NCBI GenBank assembly: GCA_018817385.1
Contig: JAHIUA010000035.1
Coordinates: 124,001 to 188,000, forward strand
Length of the DNA stretch: 64,000 nt
Direction of reading: 5' to 3'
From: Pseudomonadota bacterium
GTDB taxonomy: Bacteria; Desulfobacterota; Desulfobulbia; Desulfobulbales; Desulfocapsaceae
Positions within the stretch are counted from its first letter, which is position 1, and each line of letters opens with the position of its first letter. Of the stretch, positions 45,295 to 54,282 are shown piece after piece. The notes under the pieces were generated by a model. It saw only the letters and a program-made list of their open reading frames with translations, was not told where the DNA came from and did not search any database. Made by a program: the position numbers and the translations under genes.

Positions 45295-45957
45295 ATGGAT
45301 ACTCTGGAATGCATTAAGACCCGGAGAAGCATCAGAAAATTTACATCAAAATCAGTCCCCAGAACAGATCTGGAAGCGCTGATCAACATTGCCCGCTGGA
45401 GTCCATCCTACAAAAATTCCCAGCCCTGGGAAGTGATCATCCTTTCCGGTAACAAGAAGAAAAGACTCTCAAAAATGCTGATCGGTCTCCTGGAGGATGG
45501 GAAAGAAAACACCCCGGATATCGCAGCGCCTGTTGCCTGGCCCGAGGCCGAGGCAAGCCGTATTGAGTATCTCTTTGCCAAACGAAAAGAACTTACCGGT
45601 ATCGATCTGGCCGCACCGGAAACCATCATTAAGGCCAAAAAGGCCAACTTCAACTTTTATTATGCCCCCCACGCCATCTATCTCTATCAAGACGCTTCCC
45701 TCAGTCAATGGTCTCTCTTTGATCTCGGACTCTTTACCCAGAGCCTTATGCTGGCAGCCCATGCCACAGGACTGGCCACGGTTCCCCAGGCCTTTGCTAC
45801 CGATTATGGCAAAGAGGTCAAAGAATTTCTTGGAATCCCGGCCTCCAAGCGCTTGATTCTCGGCCTGTCTGTCGGATACCCTGATATGGACTCTCCCGTG
45901 AACGCCTACTGTCCTGAACGCGCAGCAATAAATGAGTTTTGTAGCTGGCAGGAATAA
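45295..45957 (+). CDS. Nitroreductase-family flavoprotein
   Basis: A 220-residue FMN enzyme. The N terminus MDTLECIKTRRSIRKFTSKS has the Arg pair that binds FMN phosphate, then ARWSPSYKNSQPWEVIIL; the C-terminal half has LGLFTQSLMLAAHATGLATV and GIPASKRLILGLSVGYPD. It reduces nitro groups, quinones or other acceptors with NAD(P)H; the true substrate is unknown. ctggaggt 6 bases before the ATG at 45295 sets the start, although the frame is open to 45148. Confidence 0.9.
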   Translation: MDTLECIKTRRSIRKFTSKSVPRTDLEALINIARWSPSYKNSQPWEVIILSGNKKKRLSKMLIGLLEDGKENTPDIAAPVAWPEAEASRIEYLFAKRKELTGIDLAAPETIIKAKKANFNFYYAPHAIYLYQDASLSQWSLFDLGLFTQSLMLAAHATGLATVPQAFATDYGKEVKEFLGIPASKRLILGLSVGYPDMDSPVNAYCPERAAINEFCSWQE

Positions 45958-46481
45958 AGAAATTCTTTAGGTCCGTGCCCGGATTGACACGCCTGCGGCA
46001 GGGGAGCGACAAACACTCTGTGGCGCCCCCTGCCCAGATGCCAAAATTATCCTTATCCCTTTTCTTTCCCCACGTTTCCCGATAGTTGGCAGAGCCTATC
46101 CGCTTCAGTCATTTTTTCTTTTCCCGGCAAACATTATCAAGTGCCTCATCAACCGCTCCCTGACCATAACCGGCTCTTTATCCCATACTGTCGCTGTCTC
46201 AGCGCACCTCGTTGTATACAACATCGCATTATTCCAGGATGATCCACATGCCTGCCTAACTCTTTGCACCTTCTTTTTTCGCTAAACTCGCTATAGCTTG
46301 TCAGACAATGTCGTACATGCTATAATAATCATTATCGGATATTTCATCTGTGTTCGACAACTCGCTGCCCCGGAAAGAGTCAACAGATACCTCTGCCAAA
46401 GGCCCCTGCTGCTCTCAAAGATGTTGGTCTAAAAAAGCGAGTAGAACTGAAAGCAAAAACTTCCTGAAGATAGGGCCCACC
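45958..46481. other. Intergenic gap with two inverted repeats
   Basis: A GC-rich stem (GGCAGGGG 45997-46004 with CCCCTGCC ending 46034, one bulge) follows the nitroreductase and may act as a terminator without a T-run. Further on, TAGCTTGT (46294-46301) and ACATGCTA (46315-46322) form an imperfect palindrome that could be a regulator site for the next gene. Confidence 0.35.
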
Positions 46482-47867
46482 ATGTTTGAAATTCTGCACT
46501 GTAGTCCCATTGCCCAATTTGCCCTTGATCTTGATCACCGCATAACCTGCTGGAACAAGGCCTGTGAAAAACTGACCGGCTATACAGAGCAGGAGATGAT
46601 AGGGACTCACAAGCACTGGCAGCCTTTTTATCCAAAAGAACAATATATTCTTGCTGATTTGATGTTGCAGGAAGACTTCGAGCAATTTCTTCGTCTCTAC
46701 GAAAAATGTACCCCTGCCCTTTCCTCTCAGGTCATATCAGCCTGGGAAGCCACCGCTTTTTTTGAACATTTGGGAGGCCAATCCCGCTATCTCAACTTTC
46801 TCGCCGCACCTGTTATCAATTCCCAGGGCAAAAAAGTGGGTGTTGTTGAAACATTGTACGATATAACCCACCTGAAGATGCATGAGCTGGCTCTCAAGCA
46901 AAAAACTTTACCGTTCCAACAAGAGAATGAATCCCGGCAAATTTCCCCAACAAATCGCCACAAACTCTCTGCTATTATTGGAAGAAGCAATACCATGCAG
47001 CGTATTTACAAGTTAATCGTCAAGGCTAGCAAATCAGATGACAATGTCATTTTGTATGGAGAATCCGGTACAGGTAAAGAATTAGTGGCCCGCTCCATCC
47101 ACAATTTGAGTAAACGGGCCGCCAAGGAGCTTGTCATTGTTAACTGTGGAGCGATACCGGAAACATTACTGGAAAGTGAGTTTTTCGGGGTTCGCAGAGG
47201 GGCCTATACCGGAGCCACTTGTAACAGAAAAGGCTACTTGGACATTGCGAATGGAGGCACCCTCTTTCTGGATGAGGTCGGTGATCTCAGTCTTGCCATG
47301 CAGGGTAAGCTGTTGCAAGTTATAGAAAATGGGGAATACACTCCACTTGGCAGCACCAGGGTCCATAAAACTGATATCCGTCTTATTACGGCCACCAATA
47401 AGCCTCTCCAGAGTCAAGACAATGATCGCGGCATGCGGGAGGATTTTTTTTACCGCATTCATGTTATTCCCCTTCACCTCCCTCCTCTGCGGGAACGAAA
47501 AGAAGACCTGCCACTGCTTATCGATACCTTTCTCCAACAAGACAAAGGAAATCTTACCCTGGCCGATATCTCAGGCTCTGTTCTCAAGATGTTGCACCAT
47601 TATCACTGGCCAGGCAATATCAGAGAATTGAAAAATGTTCTGACTCGCTTTATTGCCCTGGGTAAAGTCGAGTTTTCCGAACATGACAATGAATATCAAT
47701 TTGACCCAGAAAAAAAAGATTTCAGTTTCCAGCTGGAACACTGTGAAAAAGATGTCATTATCAAAGCCCTGCAATACACCCACTGGAGTAGACAAGACGC
47801 TGCTGTCGAATTAGGCATTTCCCGCAAAACCCTTTTCCGTAAAATGAAAAAACTCGGCATATTATAA
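46482..47867 (+). CDS. PAS-domain sigma-54-dependent activator
   Basis: A 461-residue transcription activator. An N-terminal PAS domain (about 1-125, FEILHCSPIAQFALDLDHRI) replaces a receiver. The AAA+ domain has Walker A GESGTGKE, the sigma-54 loop as GAYTGA, and Walker B LFLDEVGDLSLA. A Fis-type helix-turn-helix (SRQDAAVELGISRKTLFRKM) ends the protein. It should activate RpoN-dependent promoters in response to a ligand or redox cue sensed by PAS. The frame is open to a GTG at 46350, but PAS homology begins at the ATG at 46482. Targets are unknown; the large kinase downstream is one candidate partner. Confidence 0.87.
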   Translation: MFEILHCSPIAQFALDLDHRITCWNKACEKLTGYTEQEMIGTHKHWQPFYPKEQYILADLMLQEDFEQFLRLYEKCTPALSSQVISAWEATAFFEHLGGQSRYLNFLAAPVINSQGKKVGVVETLYDITHLKMHELALKQKTLPFQQENESRQISPTNRHKLSAIIGRSNTMQRIYKLIVKASKSDDNVILYGESGTGKELVARSIHNLSKRAAKELVIVNCGAIPETLLESEFFGVRRGAYTGATCNRKGYLDIANGGTLFLDEVGDLSLAMQGKLLQVIENGEYTPLGSTRVHKTDIRLITATNKPLQSQDNDRGMREDFFYRIHVIPLHLPPLRERKEDLPLLIDTFLQQDKGNLTLADISGSVLKMLHHYHWPGNIRELKNVLTRFIALGKVEFSEHDNEYQFDPEKKDFSFQLEHCEKDVIIKALQYTHWSRQDAAVELGISRKTLFRKMKKLGIL

Positions 47868-47891
47868 AAAGTCCCATTATGGGTCTTTTTT
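47867..47891 (+). terminator. Short terminator after the sigma-54 activator
   Basis: The hairpin AAAGTCCCAT / ATGGGTCTTT (with central T) follows the stop codon directly and is followed by a run of T. The stem contains one mismatch. Confidence 0.55.
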
Positions 47892-48104
47892 GCCCCCCCC
47901 GATTGCACCCACCTTATATGATTTTTTGAGTCCTTTTCAATCCCTGGCGGGACAAAATTGTCCCTTTTTTTGATAGAAAAATCCGCCAAAAAGATTCAGA
48001 ACTCCATGTACCTCCCTAACCATTCGGAACAATGGCATTGTTCCATGATGGATCGATTCTTGTAGATACAATATTCTCATAGATATCTTAGTGTTACTAA
48101 TTTT

Positions 48105-48134
48105 TACTAAGTATTACTTAGTATTACTTAGTAA
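48105..48134. repeat. AT-rich palindrome with direct repeat
   Basis: TTACTAAG (48105-48112) pairs with CTTAGTAA (48127-48134). Inside is a 10-base direct repeat GTATTACTTA, twice (48111-48130). A run of T follows. It lies about 120 bases upstream of the kinase gene and could be an operator or a leader structure. Confidence 0.5.
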
Positions 48135-48252
48135 TTTTTTGTAAATTCATTTCCAATCAGTCGGGACTTGCCATATAACTAATTATGAAAGAGGTAAAAT
48201 CCGCCAACAAAGAAAAATCTGCTTACTCTGATCTACAGAGGGGAAGAACGAG

Positions 48253-51009
48253 TTGCGAATGATACAAAGATTTCTAGAAAAAGAGGTTATCAAGGTCTTG
48301 TTACCATCCCTCATGGCAATTGCCCTCTTTATAGTGACCCTGTCCCAGATTATTCTCCCTTCCTTTCGTGAAAATCTTTTTGCAGATAGGAAACAATCTA
48401 TCGAGCACATCACAAGTATTGTTTCTGATATCCTCATTTTCTACCAAGAACAGGAAAGCACTGGCCTCATGACAAAGAAGCAGGCTCAGGACCTTGCCAG
48501 CCAGCAGATCAACATGCTTCGATACGGCAATGAAAAAAAAGATTATTTCTGGATCAACGACATGGAACCAAACATGATCATGCACCCCTATCGAGTTGAT
48601 CTAAATGGAAAAGACCTCTCCGGATTTGCTGATCCAAACGGCAAAAAGGTGTTCATCGAATTCGTCAAAACCGTCCAGGCCAGTGACTGTGGCTATGTTG
48701 ATTACATGTGGCAGTGGCAGGATGATCCGAGTCAAATTGTACCGAAACTTTCCTATGTCAAATCCTTTACCCCATGGAACTGGATTATCGGCACAGGGGT
48801 GTATGTGGAGGATGTGGAAAAGGAGATCAGCAATCTGACCGCAAAGATGGTTACCTACTCCACTTACATCCTTGGCCTGGTCTGCCTGCTCTCCTTTTAT
48901 ATTATCCGCCAGGGACTCACTGCCGCTGAACGACGTAAAAAAGCAGATGCGCAGTTACGACAGCACAATGACCACCTTGAAGAAATGGTGCTGGAACGAA
49001 CAAACGGACTGGTGGAATTAAATGAAGATCTGCGTCAAGAGAATCACTTTCGTAAGACTGCGGAGAACAAAACCCGTGAGCAACATGCCTTTCTCACTTC
49101 TGTACTTGAATCCCTGCCCTATCCTTTCTGTGTCATCGATGCAACTGATTACGCCATTCTCCATGCCAATAAAGCAGCACGGGCATTTGGCAAAAAAACA
49201 ACTGATAAATGTTACGCCATGCTGCGTAACCAGGAAAAACCCTGCCGAAATGATAGGCTGATCTGTCCCATGGACGAGGTCAAGGAGAAAAAACTATCTG
49301 TAGTTATCGAACAACTCTTTTATGATACAAATGACACCCCCATCCTGCTGGAACTGCACTGCCATCCCATCTTTGATGAAAAAGGCAAGGTCGTTCAGCT
49401 CATTGAATCGTCCATTGATATTACCGAGCGCCGGAGAGTGGAAAAACATCTGCAAAGATCAGAACAAAATTTTCGGACCCTGATCGATACCGCCAATGAT
49501 GCCATTTTTATCTCAGATTTGTTTACTGAGGAAATCCTCCAGGTTAATAAAAGTGCGGAAAAGTTGCTGGGCCTTGAGGCCAGTAAGATTATCGGTCAAC
49601 ACCAGAGTAAATTGCTCTTCCCGCCGGAAATTTATACAGAGCACAGAAAACTATTTCTCAATCACTGCCTGGAAGGCCAGGGTATTTTGTCGGGAATATC
49701 TATAGGCAATACAGATGGCAGCATTATTCCTGTGGAAATCAGTCTCAGTGTCTCAGGTTGGCAGGAGCGGCAGGTGGTTCTGGCCATCTTCAGGGATATT
49801 ACCGAGCGCAAAAGGATGGAGCAAAATCTCTGCCAGTCCCATAAAATGGAGGCGGTGGGAACCCTGGCAGGCGGCATTGCCCATGACTTCAACAATATTC
49901 TGACCGCCATTCTCGGATTTTCTGAACTCTCCCTGTTAACGGTGCCCACCGACAGCAAGAGCTGGTACAACATGAAAAAAGTGACCCAGGCAGCCTGCCG
50001 TGCTCGAGATCTGGTCTCACAGATTCTCACCTTTAGTCGATGTTCCATGGTTGATGAAACTCAGAAAAACATCTTTCTCCAGAGAGTCATCAACGATTCT
50101 CTTAACCTTTTAAGCTCCACCCTGCCATCCACAATTGATATCCAGCTCCAGATTCAAAAAGATTGCCGGCCAGTGCATGCTGATTACACCAAGATACAAC
50201 AAATTATCATGAATCTCTGCACCAATGCCTATCATGCCATGCGGGATAAAGGCGGTGTGCTGATTATTTCCCTTCACGAACTGAGGATAGAGAAGAGAAA
50301 TAAGTTGGATTTCCCAGAGCTTCCCCCAGGGTTCTATGCCGTTTTTTCAGTGCAGGACAACGGAACCGGCATGGAGCAAAAGACTGTATCCCGAATATTT
50401 GACCCGTATTTCACCACCAAATCTCAGAGTGAGGGCACGGGGCTTGGCCTTGCGACAGTGCAGGGTATCGTCCAATCATACCATGGAACCATCCGGGTCA
50501 GCAGCCGCATCGGCCAAGGAAGCACTTTTACCATATTCCTCCCCATTGCATCCGACACAACCAGCCTGCAAACCATAGAAGAAATCAGTTCCCAGACCGG
50601 TGAACTGCCTCAACTGACCAAAAATGTGCTGTTCGTCGATGATGAACTCATGATAGTGCAGCTGGGAAAAATATATCTCGAACTGCTTGGTTGCCAGGTA
50701 ACACCATGTAACAGCAGTGTTACGGCATATGAGAAATTTTTAGCTGATCCAGCAGCGTTCGATGTGGTGGTCACCGATCAGACCATGCCGGCACTGACCG
50801 GGATGGAGCTTGCCGCCAAGATACTTGCCGTCCGGCCCGACATGCCGATTATTATTATTACCGGCTACAGTGAACTGGTGGATGAAAAGAGGGCCACCCA
50901 AATCGGCATCAAGGGATTTCTGATGAAGCCTTTTACGATAGACAGTCTCCTGCAGGCCTTACAAAAGATTGTCCTCCCAGGAAAAGATGAGGGGACATGT
51001 GGGAGTTGA
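48253..51009 (+). CDS. Cache-PAS-PAS hybrid histidine kinase
   Basis: A 918-residue sensor. A membrane segment (about 15-35), an sCache-like periplasmic sensor with KDYFWINDMEPNMIMHPYR and FTPWNWIIGTGVYVEDV, a second membrane segment (about 200-220), a coiled coil and two PAS domains follow. Then come HisKA with GGIAHDFNNILTAI, HATPase (NLCTNAYHAM, DNGTGMEQK, GTGLGLATVQGI) and a receiver with VVTDQTMPALTG and LMKPFT. The sensor is very close to that of the HD-GYP protein at 30803-32554, so the two may detect the same kind of ligand. The TTG at 48253 has a gagggga site about 8 bases before it; the ATG at 48259 is the alternative. Confidence 0.9.
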   Translation: MRMIQRFLEKEVIKVLLPSLMAIALFIVTLSQIILPSFRENLFADRKQSIEHITSIVSDILIFYQEQESTGLMTKKQAQDLASQQINMLRYGNEKKDYFWINDMEPNMIMHPYRVDLNGKDLSGFADPNGKKVFIEFVKTVQASDCGYVDYMWQWQDDPSQIVPKLSYVKSFTPWNWIIGTGVYVEDVEKEISNLTAKMVTYSTYILGLVCLLSFYIIRQGLTAAERRKKADAQLRQHNDHLEEMVLERTNGLVELNEDLRQENHFRKTAENKTREQHAFLTSVLESLPYPFCVIDATDYAILHANKAARAFGKKTTDKCYAMLRNQEKPCRNDRLICPMDEVKEKKLSVVIEQLFYDTNDTPILLELHCHPIFDEKGKVVQLIESSIDITERRRVEKHLQRSEQNFRTLIDTANDAIFISDLFTEEILQVNKSAEKLLGLEASKIIGQHQSKLLFPPEIYTEHRKLFLNHCLEGQGILSGISIGNTDGSIIPVEISLSVSGWQERQVVLAIFRDITERKRMEQNLCQSHKMEAVGTLAGGIAHDFNNILTAILGFSELSLLTVPTDSKSWYNMKKVTQAACRARDLVSQILTFSRCSMVDETQKNIFLQRVINDSLNLLSSTLPSTIDIQLQIQKDCRPVHADYTKIQQIIMNLCTNAYHAMRDKGGVLIISLHELRIEKRNKLDFPELPPGFYAVFSVQDNGTGMEQKTVSRIFDPYFTTKSQSEGTGLGLATVQGIVQSYHGTIRVSSRIGQGSTFTIFLPIASDTTSLQTIEEISSQTGELPQLTKNVLFVDDELMIVQLGKIYLELLGCQVTPCNSSVTAYEKFLADPAAFDVVVTDQTMPALTGMELAAKILAVRPDMPIIIITGYSELVDEKRATQIGIKGFLMKPFTIDSLLQALQKIVLPGKDEGTCGS

Positions 51010-51242
51010 TGCCACCCTGAGAGAACTCCGGGATCAAGGTGGAAAACTCTTCATTTTGCATTCTCTTCTCCCTTCCCTTTTTCAAAGGGAGGGAAGGGGA
51101 AGAGAGAAAACTTTTGAAACGATAAAATCTGCCATACCAGAACTTTTAGGTTCTTTACTTCGTCCTCAAGTCCGAGCTAACTAACAGGCGATAGCGAGAA
51201 GTACGCTTAATCCGGAAGAACCAAAAAGCAGCGTCACCTGCA
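51010..51242. other. Intergenic stretch with two hairpins
   Basis: The first is a pyrimidine/purine-rich hairpin (51061-51107; CCCTTCCCTTT pairing with AAAGGGAGGG), a possible terminator for the kinase. The second is an inverted pair around GGTTCTT (about 51149) and AAGAACC (about 51216). No gene is supported. Confidence 0.4.
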
Positions 51243-51326
51243 CACCTCAAACCTCATACCTCATACCTCATACCGCAAACCGCATACCGCATACCGCATA
51301 CCTCAAACCGCACACCGCACACCGCA
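51243..51326. repeat. Heptamer tandem array, 12 copies
   Basis: Twelve consecutive units of NACC(G/T)CA, such as TACCTCA, TACCGCA, AACCGCA and CACCGCA, occupy 84 bases. It starts 3 bases after the helicase stop codon. Same unit, same copy number and same length as the array at 4943-5026. Read on the minus strand it would give a false repetitive peptide. Confidence 0.88.
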
Positions 51327-51329
51327 ACC

Positions 51330-52778
51330 CTATTTTTTCTTCGGTACGGCCCGCAGCAGTGATTCGGCAGGCTGGACGCAAGGCATTGGCTGTCCGATAT
51401 ATGCTTCAATATCCATGAGATAAAATGAGCTTTCTTCATCGGCAAAACTGATGGAGATCCCGTCTGCCCCAGCCCGGCCCGTACGCCCGATACGGTGGAC
51501 ATAATCTTCCGGCTCATAGGGCAGGGTGTAATTGACCACGTGGCTGACACCATCGATATGAATCCCCCTCCCTGCCACGTCTGTGGCAATGAGGACCTGG
51601 ACACGTCCACTCCTGAAATTCTCAAGACGGGTCGTTCTCTTCTGCTGGGGGATATCACCGGAGAGGAGAGTACAATTAATACCGTCCCTGAGGAGCCGAT
51701 CATGTAGCCTTTTCGCATCCCTCTTCATATTGGCAAAGACGATAATCCGCTCATGACTCTCACTGGTGATAATATTATAGAGCACCAGATACTTTTGCTC
51801 TTTGGTGGTCATATAGACAATCTGCTGCACCGTCTCCACAGCCACCTGTTCGCTCTCGGTCTCCACAGAAACAGGATCTACACACCACTGAGCTGCCAAG
51901 CGTTTGACATCGTCGGTGAGAGTAGCGGAAAAGAGCATGGTCTGCCGCTGTTCCTTGGCCCGTGTCTTAAAAATGATGGAACGCACATCCGGGATAAATC
52001 CCATATCCAGCATCCTATCCGCCTCGTCAATCACCATGATACCCGCCTGTTTGAGCTGTACCACACGCTTCCGTGAGAAATCGAGGAGACGACCGGGAGT
52101 AGCCACCAGGATGTCCACCGGCCTCTCACTGATGTTTCGCATCTGCCGTTCATAATCAGTCCCTCCGTAAGCCTCTGCCACGCGCAAGGGGAGGTACTTG
52201 CCGATCGCCCTGGCATCCTTGGCAATCTGGATAACCAGCTCTCTGGTGGGGGCAATAATCAAGGCCCGCGGCCATCCCTTACGCCGCTCCGTATGCTCCT
52301 CGCGAAGCAGTCTCGCAAAAATACCGATGAGAAAGACGGCGCTTTTGCCGGTTCCAGTGCTGGCTTTACCGATAAGATCCTTGCCATTGAGGACGTCAGG
52401 GAGAGACTTTTCCTGGATGGGGGTGCAGTATTGGAAATCGAGATCTGCTATGCCGTGCATGAGAGCCAGAGGAAGATCAAAATCATGAAAACGGCATTTG
52501 TCAACCACCGGGTCCACAGCAAAATCGGCCACACTCCAAGTTTCATTTCTCTTTTTGGAACGCCCGGAGCTTCGCCGACCCTTTTTTTCACTCTTTACAG
52601 GAGGCGGCTCGACAGGGGCTTGAACCTGCACCTCTTGTCCAGCTGCCTGCTCAGGTTTTCTGACGCTGTAAGCAGTCGAGACAACGACATTTCCCTTGAG
52701 AAAGCGCTGTTTCTTTCTGCGAGCTCCTGCAAAGATTCTATTTTTTCTCGCCAGTCGCCTGACCTGTTTTTTCTTCAT
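51330..52778 (-). CDS. DEAD-box ATP-dependent RNA helicase (RhlE/RhlB-like)
   Basis: A 482-residue helicase. A basic N-terminal region of about 100 residues (MKKKQVRRLARKNRIFAG, then KSEKKGRRSSGRSKK) is likely to bind RNA. The core has Q-motif YCTPIQEKSL, motif I ASTGTGKS, motif II DEAD, SAT and motif VI HRIGRTGRAG. It unwinds RNA in ribosome assembly or decay. The gene has a long hairpin-containing leader, as is seen for cold-induced helicases. The exact subfamily cannot be told. Confidence 0.92.
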   Translation of the reverse strand: MKKKQVRRLARKNRIFAGARRKKQRFLKGNVVVSTAYSVRKPEQAAGQEVQVQAPVEPPPVKSEKKGRRSSGRSKKRNETWSVADFAVDPVVDKCRFHDFDLPLALMHGIADLDFQYCTPIQEKSLPDVLNGKDLIGKASTGTGKSAVFLIGIFARLLREEHTERRKGWPRALIIAPTRELVIQIAKDARAIGKYLPLRVAEAYGGTDYERQMRNISERPVDILVATPGRLLDFSRKRVVQLKQAGIMVIDEADRMLDMGFIPDVRSIIFKTRAKEQRQTMLFSATLTDDVKRLAAQWCVDPVSVETESEQVAVETVQQIVYMTTKEQKYLVLYNIITSESHERIIVFANMKRDAKRLHDRLLRDGINCTLLSGDIPQQKRTTRLENFRSGRVQVLIATDVAGRGIHIDGVSHVVNYTLPYEPEDYVHRIGRTGRAGADGISISFADEESSFYLMDIEAYIGQPMPCVQPAESLLRAVPKKK

Positions 52779-52839
52779 TCAATTTATCTCTAGTGTCTCG
52801 TCACTAATGTAATGACGTACTCTTGGGCCATAATTTTTT

Positions 52840-52907
52840 GTACCTGCTTTGTGGCGACCTGGGTCACAGAGTCGTCTATGCGACTTACGTCGCAACAAAA
52901 CCGGTAC
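52840..52907 (-). promoter_or_regulatory. Hairpin in the helicase leader
   Basis: An imperfect 19-bp inverted repeat (GTACCTGCTTTGTGGCGAC at 52840-52858 with 52889-52907) encloses a smaller hairpin, AGTCG/CGACT. It lies 62 bases before the helicase start, in the 215-base gap from the Nudix gene. It may be an mRNA control element or a repeat. Confidence 0.4.
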
Positions 52908-52992
52908 GTAAAAGGACAAGCAAGGTGCGACAGCCAAACGTTGAGGCGACACTCGCTGCCCCGGACCAGGGGAAACAGACTCCTTGGAACCT

Positions 52993-53493
52993 TTACCCCT
53001 GCGCAACTTTACGCAGAATCTCAATACCATCTGGGGTAAATGGCTCTTTTTTACTGAGTTCAAAAATGGCGGATACATCCATAAAGGTTCCGTAGGCTAC
53101 CTCTTCCTCCTGCAATCGAAAAGGGCCATTATGGGTACAGGAAAAAATCCGGCCCCAGACCCGATTGTCCTCCTCTTCAAAATACTGATCAAAAAGAGGG
53201 CAACAGGTCGTTCCGCTGATGCCCAACTCCTCTGCCAGTTCTCTCTCCGCGGATTCCTCATAGGATTCACCCGCCAGAACCACACCTCCGGCAGCCACAT
53301 CCCAGCAGGATGGATACAGATCCTTAGTGGCTGTCCGTTTCTGGAGAAAGAGTTCCTTCTCCTCGTTGAAGACAAGAATATATGCGGCACGATGAATAAG
53401 GTTCTGCTGACGCATGATACGCCGGGGCAAGGCATCCAGTTCCCGGTTCTCACGATCGACAATCTGAACGATCTCTTCTCCTGGATTATACAT
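52993..53493 (-). CDS. Nudix hydrolase (YfcD-like)
   Basis: A 166-residue protein. The Nudix box GGVVLAGESYEESAERELAEELGI (split: GGVVLAGESYEES, AERELAEELGI) matches the GX5EX7REUXEEXGU pattern. The N terminus EEIVQIVDRENRELDALPRRIMR and the LFLQKRTATKDLYPSCWD stretch recall the YfcD/IPP-isomerase-like group. The substrate is unknown. Confidence 0.88.
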   Translation of the reverse strand: MYNPGEEIVQIVDRENRELDALPRRIMRQQNLIHRAAYILVFNEEKELFLQKRTATKDLYPSCWDVAAGGVVLAGESYEESAERELAEELGISGTTCCPLFDQYFEEEDNRVWGRIFSCTHNGPFRLQEEEVAYGTFMDVSAIFELSKKEPFTPDGIEILRKVAQG

Positions 53494-53521
53494 GAGTTTG
53501 CTGAGTTATAAAAATTTTGTT

Positions 53522-54157
53522 TTACTCCCTGCTCCGCTCACAGTGCGGGGTGGGAATGGTGGGAGGGCCTTTGACCAGCATCTGAGCAATGGTCAGTTTA
53601 ACCCTGGGATAGAGGTGGAGCATTTCTCCCATCAATTCCCGTTCCACAGCGACCAGGCGCTGGAGAAGAGGAGTCCGCTCCATGTGCGGGGCCTCTGAAT
53701 CGTGGACAAATTTTTCCTTTACGATCTCCTGGCAACGAAAACAACCGGGAAAGCGCAGCTGCTGTCCATCCGGACGCCGCATGGAGGCAGGCACTCCGTG
53801 TGTCCTGCAGACCATGAGACGATGGAGATAGAGGCTGCAACGCCCATCCTCGTTCAGGGGACACATGACCTGGGGCCGCTCTCCCCTGGCTTCAGCCTTT
53901 TCACAATCCAGGATATATGCCCTTGCCCGCTCCATGATTTCTTTCTGTTTTGCTTCTGAAGTCAGACGAATCCCCTGCCAGAGATAGCTCCACTCCGTAT
54001 AGGTGTGATGGAGGAAATAGGAGTCGCAGCAGTTATCCGGACAACCGTCACAGCTGAACTTCAGGGCCTTGGCAACCGCATCATATCCATTTTCCATCTC
54101 TTCGTAAATCTGACGAATCTGTTCGCTCAAATATTCACTGAGCACTACCTCTTTCAT
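53522..54157 (-). CDS. YkgJ-type cysteine-cluster protein
   Basis: A 211-residue protein with spaced Cys residues that probably bind a metal or Fe-S cluster: FSCDGCPDNCCDSYFLHH near residue 33, CPLNEDGRCSLY near 102 and RTHGVPASM, then FPGCFRC. The family (CxxCxxxCC) is widespread but uncharacterised. The frame is open to 54208; the ATG at 54157 has an aggaaa site and begins the conserved part. It lies between Nudix and AMMECR1 genes in the same direction. Confidence 0.78.
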   Translation of the reverse strand: MKEVVLSEYLSEQIRQIYEEMENGYDAVAKALKFSCDGCPDNCCDSYFLHHTYTEWSYLWQGIRLTSEAKQKEIMERARAYILDCEKAEARGERPQVMCPLNEDGRCSLYLHRLMVCRTHGVPASMRRPDGQQLRFPGCFRCQEIVKEKFVHDSEAPHMERTPLLQRLVAVERELMGEMLHLYPRVKLTIAQMLVKGPPTIPTPHCERSRE

Positions 54158-54282
54158 GATTTTTCCTCGTAACAGTGTTCCACAGACACTCACAACCTGG
54201 TTAAGCAACCCCAGGGAAAGCGCTTACCAGTAGCAGAGACTCTCCCCCAAAGACAAAGACTCCTGGAGGGACTGACAGCCTT

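Noticed and set aside
48105-48134. CRISPR-like short repeats
   Set aside because: There are only two direct copies of 10 bases with no spacers; a palindrome explains them. No CRISPR array was seen anywhere in the window.
50699-50728. GTAACAC and GTGTTAC pair resembling the nikR operator
   Set aside because: It is inside the receiver-domain coding region of the hybrid kinase with 12-base spacing and no promoter; probably coincidence.
51254-51718. Minus-strand frame ending in Gly-Met-Arg-Tyr-Ala-Val-Cys repeats
   Set aside because: It is created by the heptamer array and by antisense reading of the helicase gene; not a gene.
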